Assembly: GCA_014529385.2 (NCBI GenBank)
Contig: CM043950.1
Coordinates: forward strand, 155,901,545 to 155,965,544
DNA: 64,000 bases
Reading direction: 5' to 3'
Source: Adiantum capillus-veneris
Taxonomy: Eukaryota; Streptophyta; Polypodiopsida; Polypodiales; Pteridaceae
Notes under the pieces: model-generated
What the model saw: only the letters and a program-made list of their open reading frames with translations
What the model was told of the DNA's origin: nothing
The model's database searches: none
Part shown: positions 35,374 to 43,829 of the stretch, piece by piece
How positions within the stretch are numbered: position 1 is the stretch's first letter
How the letters are laid out: each line of letters begins with the position of its first letter
Made by a program: the position numbers and the translations under genes

Positions 35374-36441
35374 TATGGTGACTACGGAGAGCACTAAGGC
35401 TTTGAGAGCTTCAAGGCAATAGCTCGCTTGCTCTCGGTGATGGAGAGATTAAGAAAGCTTGGAAGATTTGTGAGAATGCAATGGGAGCTTGTGATTTCAG
35501 TTGAGAGTGATGTATACTCTTGTGGAAGCTCAGAAAGGAGTGTGGAAGATTGTGTGTAAGTGAAGGTGCTGCCCTAAAAATTGTGTGCGCAGCAGCCCTG
35601 TTTTTAGATTCGTTTTCCTCTTTGTAGAATGCAGATCTGAGAATTCTCTCGGCTACGCCCATCCGTTTCGATGTGGTCTACAACTTTGCAGAAGAAATGT
35701 TTTGCAAATTCCTCACCGTTTTGCTGATATTCAGCTTAGACTGACTGTATACAGAAATCGCAGGTTTTTTGTTTTCGCATAGTGTGCGAGTTTGATGCAC
35801 TTTTGGAAGCACGACGGGTGCTCGAAGTTAGGTGCATGAATTCTGAGCTGAAGATGAAATTTGAGCTTGTGCAGAGCTTTTGGTTTGAGGATTTTTGGTA
35901 GATTTGGGCAATGAAGTACAGAGGTGTTTACACACCATCGAAGCGGTCTCTTGAGAGACACAGTTTTTTGGAGTACACAAGTGGAGCTTCTTTCACTGGT
36001 TTTCACAGGATACTTTGGATGTGATTTTGTGCTTAGATTCACGGTCTTTGTGAATGGGTTTGCATATGGTTATGGCGCATGGTTGATGCCCATTATACAT
36101 GCATTTTGGCAAGCACTTTCAAGTGCCGGTGAGCTCTCTTGAGAGCATTGTTTTCGCATTGATCAAGTTTTCGGATTGCAACTCTTTTGGCTCTTGCTTA
36201 TGCGCGGTCACTCCGTTGATGTACGTTGAGTGCGGATTGCCATTGTATGTGAAAATGTGGAGCCATTTTGGAATTTCTACTCATTGGCATTGAGTAGTGT
36301 TATGGTTTATGGTAGAGACTGTACTTGAGTTTTTGCTCAATTTTCAGGGGAAACTCTGTCGGATTTTTTCCAGATTCTCGCCATAGTTTGTGATCGAGTG
36401 TTTACTCTCACTTTGACAGGTTTTGTCAATTTGGACACAGT
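35374..36441 (+). other. long leader of the non-autonomous Copia
   Basis: Untranslated-looking region of about 1.07 kb. A short frame (MVTTESTKALRASRQ) begins just after the primer site. CAGGGGAAACTCTG at 36345-36358 also occurs at 58438-58451 just before gag of the young Copia, so this marks where gag would have begun; the gag N-terminus is deleted. Confidence 0.6.
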
Positions 36442-37827
36442 TTGTGTTTTTGTATCCACTCTCGCAAGAGTGAGGAGTTGTGTATCCTTCTTTGCTTGAG
36501 ACAGTGGTTTGCTCTCGGGTGGGAGAGTCTTGTGATCTCGAGCATTGTTTGCCATAGATTTGGCATGGAGACGCTTCGGGTTAGAGGCGGTTCTCGTTCA
36601 CAATCGCGACTGACATGTTGGCACTGCGGCCATGATGGACATATTAGGCGTCGTTGCTTCAGGCGTATGAGGCAACGAAAGAGGCAGATGCATGGTGCTA
36701 CTATGAGGACAGATGCTAGAGAGTATGCATGTGACGGGGATGTCACTTTTGAGTCTAGCTTGCCTTCAAACTACTTTGTGTCTTGGGATAGCACATTGTC
36801 TACGCGTTTTCTACTAGACAAGAATGCAGTTTTTCACGTGACACCACGTCGTGATTTGTTTTGCTCTTTCTCTAATGGGAGACCATGTTGTGTGCAGTTT
36901 GCTGATGGTTCAGCATACAACATAGAGGGTGTTGGAGATGTATGTATGTCCTTGCCTAGCGGTGCATTGCTTACCCTACGAGATGTACGTTATGTACCAG
37001 GACTCAGTCAGAGTCTCATTTCAGTGCGTCAGTTTCAGAGTAGTGGACATTGTGTACTGCTCAGAGAGCGGTCATTTCAGATGCATAGGGGATCACGGGT
37101 GATAGCCAGAGGTGCTAGGAGTGGTCTCGTATACCCTTTGCATATTTCTGACACATGAGGCGGTGTAGTCTCTGTGTATTTGCAGCCATGTTTGGAGCGA
37201 GAGACGAGGCGTGTCTCTTTTGCGGATGTGCTGCATGGAGAGCAGGTTGTGCATTTGTCTTGTGGTGATGTTCACACAGACAGTGGTATCTTTGGGGATG
37301 CACAACTTTGCCAGTCATCAGTTGAGATGACATCGATTGAGCCAAAGACCGATGCATTGTTCTATTATGCATCTGATACGTTTGAGGGCGATAGTGTCCT
37401 TCAGACAGCTGTGTGTGATTGCAGTGGTGCTGATTTTTTGGTTTTGCAGTCATTCTCAGCAGATATGCCTTTGCCAGAGGATGCTGACATAGTGATGCAT
37501 AGTCAGGTGGTTCCTGATGAGGATGCATATGGCACTGAGGTTGCTGACAGGGATAGGTTGGCACACATAGTGCATGTTTCGTTGGCTTTCGGGTCTCTCA
37601 TGTCTGACCTTTTGGTCTCGAGACCTGATCTCGCTTATGCGGTTGGTGCATTTGCAGTGGGAGTTGTCAGTCGTGCGATGACTGACACTGGCATTATGCA
37701 TTGTGGAGCCATGCAGGTTGTCACTCGATACGTGCATCAAGAGTGTCATCGTAGCTCTAGCTGCAGTGGTATGCATGTTGCATCTACACTAGAGCGGTTA
37801 CAAAGTGAGCCAGTGGGCATAGGTTGA
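36442..37827 (+). pseudogene. long reading frame of the non-autonomous Copia, one in-frame TGA
   Basis: Two stretches in one frame, 36442-37158 and 37159-37827, are separated by a single TGA at 37156-37158. The likely start is Met42 (36565). Residues 59-72 form a CCHC knuckle (CWHCGHDGHIRRRC). Residues about 122-220 match the Copia protease region: RFLLDKNAVFHVTPRRDLF where D-S-G is expected, then VQFADGSAYNIEGVGDVCMS and LRDVRYVPGLSQSLISVRQF. The second stretch has acidic unknown sequence and then LLVSRPDLAYAVGAFAVGVV, like the segment linking Copia RT to RNase H. Integrase and polymerase are missing. The frame is long for a dead element, which suggests deletion rather than slow decay, or retained function as a packaging protein. 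Confidence 0.7.
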
Positions 37828-37912
37828 GAGTCGTCTTCTCTCACCTCTTGTATATACTAGTTGTAAGCTAGTCTTCTCGCCACTTATCGGCACATAGCCT
37901 TTAGTGGGAGAA

Positions 37913-38153
37913 TGTTAGGTAAAGGTGGTGTGTCTCACCGTTCTTTACCCGTGTCCGCCAGCCAATGTCTGGCTGTCCACATTTATTTCCTTATTCTTTA
38001 TACATACAAATAATAAGGAGCTCTCACTCACATTCTCACATGGTGTTCACACAGTGAGATTTGGGAGCTCCACCCCACATCCTGTGTCGTTCTCTCTCTC
38101 TCTCTCTCTCTCCTTCTCACTCTCCGCACACGCACCGCATCCGTGCACTCACA
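37913..38153 (+). repeat. 3' LTR of the non-autonomous Copia
   Basis: TG...CA LTR of 241 bp preceded directly by the polypurine tract. Confidence 0.85.
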
Positions 38154-38470
38154 TAGTCGTCCTTGATTTTGATAAATGTTGTCCATACCCCTCTGTGTCT
38201 AGCCCATAAGCTTTCATGAAACTCTTTAATTACCTATTGTAGAGTTGCTTTATCACAAACAACCCATTTTGATACCCCTCTTGAATGCTTTGGCTGCTTC
38301 CACAAATGACCATCTATCCATAAGAATTTTTCTTGATCCATTTGTACTCTTGATCTCTCTATCCATCCTGCCTGGTAAGAGTGTTGAGGTAGCGGCCTAT
38401 CGATAGCCATTCTCCATCGTACATCTCTCAAAAAAGACTTCAAAATGCAATAAGAGTACCATAGCTTGTG
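38154..38470 (-). pseudogene. Gypsy A: integrase zinc-finger first half and upstream linker
   Basis: Minus-strand frame with FLWIDGHLWKQPKHSRGVSK, WVVCDKATLQ, one stop, then VIKEFHESLWARHRGVWTTF and KIKDDY. The two His of the H2C2 finger are in HESLWARH. The next residues (YWWKEM) are at 35098, across the Copia insertion. Confidence 0.75.
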
Positions 38471-38489
38471 CGTAAAGGATAGAAATTTA

Positions 38490-39061
38490 GGCCCACATCA
38501 TCACTGGTGGTAATAATCTCCTCTTCATCTTCATACCTGGCCCTTCATATCTACTACAGGGTTATCTCTGCCTGCAATATGACAAAACTTAGGATTAAGA
38601 GACTTAATAAAGCCTATCCATTGCAACATTGCAATGTGTGGAGTAGAGCAGTTTTTTATCATCCCTATCAATGGCAAACAATCTATTTCTAGAAGCACCT
38701 ATGAAATATTTTTTGTCAAACCTGAGGGTAGCAGCAACACCCCAAAGTTCTCTCTTAACATGTGGGCACCTCTTTGACGAGCATTAAGCACTTTTGCTCC
38801 AAATTGGACTACATATATGTGACCATCTTCATCATCTTGACCTATAGCCCACCGAATACCTGTTGGGCTAGTTGATTTTTGACCTGAAAGTGTCAAGTTA
38901 ACTTCTTCAAGCCTGGATAAAATGGCATCACGGTCAACAATATATTGGGCAACAAACTGTCGGCACCCCCTCTGATCTTTTACCTCATCTTTGAGCCCTT
39001 CTTCACATCCCTTGATCGGCAGATCATCGACGAAAAGCATAGTAATGACAAGTGCAAGCAC
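38490..39061 (-). pseudogene. Gypsy A: RT fragment fused to RNase H
   Basis: Frame 39061-38699 has LVITMLFVDDLPIKGCEEGL with the F-V-D-D polymerase site and RLEEVNLTLSGQKS, then jumps directly to RWAIGQDDEDGHIYVVQFGA, which is RNase H. The RT connection of about 100 residues is deleted. Past a frame break, IDCLPLIGMI, AMLQWIGFIKSLNPKFCHIA and GRDNPVVDM complete RNase H. Upstream RT is absent; at 39062 the sequence changes to the opposite-strand fragment. Confidence 0.75.
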
Positions 39062-39178
39062 AAAACGGACCCCGACGGCCTCTACGCCAGGGCTGTGTAG
39101 GGATAACAGGGCTAATCGTGAAAAATTTGGGAAAATTGAAACACGAATAGAGATAACAATGAGATTAGATCCATCCCA

Positions 39179-39816
39179 ATGAACAAAGTCAGAGAATACT
39201 ATGAAGGGGAAGAAGGAAACACAACCCTTCCATTGAGATATAATGGTATAGAAACCATGGCAATACTGGATAGTGGGGTAGGCATAACCATAGCCACGAA
39301 AGCAGTATGGGAATCATGGAGAAAACCAGCCATTAGACAAAATCAAATGAAATTGCAATTGGCTGATGGACACATCAAAAGACCCTTAGGACTGCTTGAA
39401 AAAGTGATAGTTAGTTTTTGTGGAATTGATTATCAACATGCATTTGCAATAGTGGACTTTGGAAAGAAACTCAATTATGAAATTATCTTGGGAAGACCTT
39501 TCATGCGACAAGTACAACTCATTCAAGATTGGGAAAACAATTACCTGTACTTGAAGCAAGTGGGATCAATAACAAGGGTTAATCTAAAAGACCACACTTA
39601 ATGAAAATGCCCATACAAGAATTTGACTCAGTCTCTTTGGCTAAAATGAAGCTTCCATCTTGGTTAAACAAAGACACACATGTTTGTATGTTTGGAGCCT
39701 TAGAAAATGGGAGCTTAAAACAAGAAGAATGTATCTTAGAAAGGGATTGCACAGATGAAGCCTATATACTTGAACCCTTTTTGGAGCACTTGTTTGAGCC
39801 ATTTAAGTGGACTTAA
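39179..39816 (+). pseudogene. Gypsy protease and spacer, opposite orientation
   Basis: Plus-strand frame 39179-39601 (140 residues) is a retropepsin: LPLRYNGIETMAILDSGVGI with the D-S-G triad, KLQLADGHIKRPLGLLEKVI, a hydrophobic core and YEIILGRPFMRQVQLIQDWE as the ILGxxF strand. The adjoining frame 39601-39816 (LPSWLNKDTHVCMFGALENG, LEPFLEHLFEPFKW) resembles the spacer between protease and RT. The style suits the same Gypsy family as element A, but it is head to head with it. Coding decays after about 39830. Confidence 0.7.
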
Positions 39817-40474
39817 ATTTTGGCAACAATGGATGTATGTGTGACTCACGTCTATGTCTACTCAATTTTGCAATGAGGACGGCTATGACATAATTCCTAT
39901 GCAAATGATCTCAACCCTTCACATTGAAGACGAAATTCAAGAACCCAAGGACTTAATGAAAGCTCAATGAGTTTTTTTAGACCTCTACTATGATGCAACA
40001 GACGAGCTAGAAAAAACTTCAGCTACCTCTGATGATTCGGGGTCGGAAAAAGAACATGTGAGAGCTAAACTACTCCTCATGAAAGGAGGGGAGAAATTTT
40101 TTTTTGAATTTCCAAACCAGAAACTGAGAAGACAAAAATGCTTCTCAAACGTACGCTATCTTCTTCAAAACTTGTGATAAAAGAGGATCATGTTCAAACT
40201 TACAAAACTGACCTTTATAGTTTAGGTCTTTACAAATGGCTTGTCCGGCCAAAAAGTCCTAAACTTCTAACTGGATCTCCACTATACAAATGCTCTCGGA
40301 AAAATAATCAAAAATTTCTTTACAAGTTCTTGGCTTAGCGAAGCTCTTTTACAAAAGAATGAGATTTTCGCAAAAATGTAGATTCCCTGAAAAATGTGAC
40401 TCTTTCTCTGGAGACCATTACTTCGTCCGCCAAACACTCCCCCCTTCCTTATCGTTGCATGTCCTCATGCATGT

Positions 40475-41270
40475 TTAGAGCTTTGGTCGTTGATGGGGCT
40501 CCAAGGAGGCAAGTTTTGCTGAAAAGCTTCGTGTGCGGAGTACAGCCTCCAGGTCTTCTTGTTGCTGTCTGAAAGGGTTTTCACTTACTGTGTGCTGGTA
40601 TGCTATGTACCGTGCCTTGAGGTCCTTCGCCATAGGATGAAAGATTCTTGAGTCGATTTCAAAAAAACCTGTGACGAAGGCCTCCTCGAATGTCTGCAAG
40701 TAATGTGAAGGCAGGTACATAAGTCTGGAGTACATTGCCATCAGGATATGTCATGGTGGTGAATCTTGCAAATTCTAGCAAATTCCTTTATGCCCTTCTA
40801 AGAACAGATTCCACGGATGATTGTCGCCTTCAGTGTCTTTGAACACCTGGATGCAAGTGACGATCATCCGGGCTATCTTTACCAGCATCTGTCAGGCTAC
40901 GTCAGAGACATACCGCAGCAAAGTGATTGTCGAATTGAGAGTGTTTACTACGTAGGCTATCGTAGGAGGGTTTTGCTCCGTCAAGACTGGGTAGTTCAGT
41001 CTCTGTCTCTTCGAGCCTCTCCATGCTGCAAAGTCCTTCCATGGCCTCCTTCGAGGTATTGGACAGAAGGTAGGATCTATTTGGATGTGTTGAGGAGCAT
41101 TGTGGTAATGTGTTAGATCCTGCGGCCTCTTCTCCAGCCACTTCTGCCTCCATTCCGGGTGATCTTCGATGAGAACTTGAGCTTCTTCTGCGGTTAGTGC
41201 TACACCTTCGTAATTTCCTTCTTTGTTTCATGGCAGGGTTGGCCGCATCTTCTCCTTCCATAAATTGGTT
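40475..41270 (-). pseudogene. C-terminal part of the gag-associated protein
   Basis: After the stop ending the coiled-coil frame, minus-strand reading continues across frame changes with LTAEEAQVLIEDHPEWRQKW, HYHNAPQHIQIDPTFCPIPR and RRPWKDFAAWRGSKRQRLNY, then, in 40741-40475, LMYLPSHYLQTFEEAFVTGF and FEIDSRIFHPMAKDLKARYI. I cannot name the domain. It probably continues the protein at 41228-42349, as stops are few and the composition matches. Confidence 0.4.
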
Positions 41271-42349
41271 TCATGGCATATCAAAGGAAAAGGTAGGTAG
41301 TCATGGTCAAACCCTTGTACTTGCTCTTCTGGCTGTAAGAATGCCAGTGCCGTTGACTCCATTCTCTTTACTTCATAGAGCATGTATTCTTTGGCTGGAC
41401 CTTCCGGCATCTCCTTAATTCTTTGGGTGAGCTCATCTCTAATATCTAGGCTTGCCTCGGCTAATCCCTGTCCTTGTTCTCCTTCATGTGAAGTTTCAGG
41501 CAAGTCAGGCATGTCTTGACTAGGCAGTAGTTGGGGTTGCACATGGGCTTCGTCTGTTCTGATTTGTTGTTGAGAAATCAGTGCTTCTTTTTCTTTCAAC
41601 AGTATCTCGTTGATTTTCTTCTGCGTCTCTAATTCGGCTTTCGCTTCTGCCAATTGCTGCTCCAGCTCTTTTACTTTTTTCTCGTTGGCCGCCGTCTGGG
41701 CCATCATCCCCGAGATGAGCAACTGTCTTTGAAGTTTTTCTTGCTCTAGCTCCTCTTTCAGCGCCACTAGGGTGTTCACTGCTGTAGCATTGTCTGATGT
41801 GGAGACCAATGCTCCAGCAGGTTCCTGGTTCGCCAGCAAGGTTGTTAGAGTACTTTTGACAGTGAGGTATGAACTATTAACCCTCTGGAACCTTGCACTT
41901 TCGTAATCAAGTTGCTCCGTCGCTTTCTTTACCCTTGCTGTCAAATCTTGGCATTCCCTTTCCTTGGTTGTCAACTCCATCCTGATATCCACCAGGTCTC
42001 TGATCAGAGACTGAGTATGCTGTCGCTCAGTGTCTCTTTCCTTCATTGTGAGCTTCAGTTGTGCCCGCAGGCTCTCTAACTCCTCTTGCCCAGATTTTTG
42101 CATGTGTTGAGCCTCCTGTACCAGCCTTTCCTTTTCTTCTAGCACCACGTGCTGGCATCGGAACTGTTTTTCTAGATCTTGCAAGGTTTTTTTGTAGTCA
42201 AAATCAGCCATAGCCTGATAGGCTTCTTGGTACCCTATTGCTTCAGGAGGGGGCACAGACTCTTTGTGTGCAGATGATGGAGGAGGAGGTGGTGATTTTG
42301 GCGAGGGATGAGTAGGATCCATTTTTCCTTCTTCTATAACTTTCTCCAC
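41228..42349 (-). CDS. coiled-coil protein of a retroelement, 373 residues
   Basis: Open frame with a Pro-rich start (HPSPKSPPPPPSS), followed by about 230 residues of heptad-rich helix: LEKQFRCQHVVLEEKERLVQ, QEELESLRAQLKLTMKERDT and EKKVKELEQQLAEAKAELET. The C-terminal part has ELTQRIKEMPEGPAKEYMLY. It lies just downstream of the gag-like frame on the same strand, with a frame break between, and was probably part of one polyprotein or operon-like pair. No family is recognised; a structural or particle-assembly role is inference. It is unusually intact for this neighbourhood. Confidence 0.5.
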   Translation of the reverse strand: MEKVIEEGKMDPTHPSPKSPPPPPSSAHKESVPPPEAIGYQEAYQAMADFDYKKTLQDLEKQFRCQHVVLEEKERLVQEAQHMQKSGQEELESLRAQLKLTMKERDTERQHTQSLIRDLVDIRMELTTKERECQDLTARVKKATEQLDYESARFQRVNSSYLTVKSTLTTLLANQEPAGALVSTSDNATAVNTLVALKEELEQEKLQRQLLISGMMAQTAANEKKVKELEQQLAEAKAELETQKKINEILLKEKEALISQQQIRTDEAHVQPQLLPSQDMPDLPETSHEGEQGQGLAEASLDIRDELTQRIKEMPEGPAKEYMLYEVKRMESTALAFLQPEEQVQGFDHDYLPFPLICHETNLWKEKMRPTLP

Positions 42350-42599
42350 TTCTTTTACGTGCCTCTTTTCCGGTGAATCTTCCCTTGGCTATGAAACAGA
42401 CGCGTCCACTTTTCTTTTCTTTAAAAGCTTTATTATTCTTTGGGAGTCAATTCCTCCGCCCGTCGTGCTTCCACATTCTTCTCTCTTTGAGCGTTCTTTA
42501 GTTTCTCTGCTTGGTTCGTGTCTTGAGCCACTTCTTTCTCCTTTGTTCCTTCAGTGGACTGAGAAGAAACCTCCACTTCTGCAGCCTTTTGTTCCACGG

Positions 42600-43823
42600 C
42601 TAACCTTTGTTTTCAGCCCGTATTCTAGCTGCCTCTTCTATTCTTGCTTGTCTTTCCTTCTCGAACCTTCGTCTTTCTGTTAGTTGTGTTGCAGCAGCCC
42701 TTGCCTTTTTGTCAGCCCGCAACTTTGTCCTTCTTTCCTCAAATCTTTGTTGGGCCTCTGCATATGCTTTTTGAAGTTCGGACCTCGGCACTGTACTTAT
42801 TTCCCTTCCTCTTCTCCCGAGCGGTGTGGTGGTGTCTTCCTCCTCGCTTTCTTCAAATTCAGACGGTCCTTTGTCTTTTGACCCTTGAGGCTTTCCCTCG
42901 TCTTCAGTATCCGTCTTTTCTTCATCACTTGAGCTTTTGTTGGATGCCTTGACCGAGCGCGATGATGTTGCGCTAGTGGTTGTCCTTACTGAGTGAGCAA
43001 TTAGCTTTGCGCTCTGAATCAAAGCCGCTTGAGAACTGGCCACCGACAGGTCTTCAATCATTCCCAAAGCTTGGTATGCTATTCTTCTTAGCATTGGCCC
43101 TGCGCTCATGTAGCTTTTGTTTTTTGCCGAGCCCTTCAAATTTGCTTCGACCAAGCTTTCCAAGATGTAAGAACCATAATCGCATCGGATGGTTCGGTTT
43201 TCAGCTATTGCCAGAGCCATGACCATTGCAATGTGCAGGATTGGCTCGGTGTAGCGAGGAGGCTTTTGTACCCTGAAATGTTGAGAGATCAATCTCATTG
43301 GTAACTCCAGCTCATCGTATATCATGTCACTGTACTTGTACTTTTTTCCTTTTGCTTTGATAAACGCCTTCTCGTTGTCCAGTGACTTGGTCTTTGCCAG
43401 CAAGTCATGTTGCCCTGGAAGGAAGTGCAAAGCTTCGTTGATGATGTCTTTTGTGATCTTTACTTTCACCTTTGAACCATCCTTGTCGGTGAGCATCACT
43501 TGCCCATCATACTGTATCGACCTCATGAGCTCGTGGGCCCTCATGTAGTTTGTTCCCCATGGCTGCAATCTGAAAAACTACTCCAAATGAATAGCCTGCA
43601 TGGCTTCGGTGATCTCCGGCCTTCGGTGGAGATTCCATATTTCCCATGGCATGATGGTCGTCTTTACCATGTCACCATCAGCATCCCTAAACTTCGCGAT
43701 GAAAATGTGAGCAGGGATCTGAGCTAGTGTTTCATCCAAGATGTGAGCTTTTTCATTCATAGAGAGCTCATCCACTTCATATGGTGCTGTCGTCCATTGC
43801 CTTGCTTGCTTTTGGCGAGGCAT
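42600..43823 (-). pseudogene. gag-like protein, one in-frame stop
   Basis: Frames 43823-43578 and 43568-42600 are the same protein separated by a TAG at 43578-43580. The N-terminal part: MPRQKQARQWTTAPYEVDEL and an FIAKFRDADGDMVKTTIMPW segment. The middle: KVKITKDIINEALHFLPGQH, YSDMIYDELELPMRLISQHF and PILHIAMVMALAIAENRTIR, resembling the helical N-terminal domain of large plant retrotransposon gag or plant-mobile-domain-like proteins. The C-terminal part: Ser/Glu/Asp-rich then Arg/Lys/Glu-rich (RRRFEKERQARIEEAARIRA). No zinc knuckle is seen. It lies 3' of Gypsy B pol on the same strand, which is the wrong order for one element. Confidence 0.5.
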
Positions 43824-43829
43824 TATGTG

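Larger units (their letters stand above)
35099..38153 (+). mobile_element. non-autonomous Copia element
   Basis: A 3.06-kb LTR element. 5' LTR 35099-35359 and 3' LTR 37913-38153 start TGTTAGGTAAAGG and end CTCACA; the left LTR is longer by an internal duplication of about 20 bp (CCTTATTCTTTATACATAC). The primer site TGGTATCAGAGC is at 35362-35373 and the polypurine tract TTAGTGGGAGAA at 37901-37912. Flanks TAGTG (35094-35098) and TAGTC (38154-38158) are a 5-bp duplication with one mismatch; removing the element rejoins the Gypsy A integrase zinc-finger region. It has no integrase and no RT palm, only a gag zinc knuckle, a protease-like domain and a small RT/RNase H connection piece, so it needed enzymes in trans. 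Confidence 0.85.

Noticed and set aside
37115-37776. Minus-strand frames of 149 and 106 residues
   Set aside because: Antisense to the Copia frame, which has the zinc knuckle and protease pattern.
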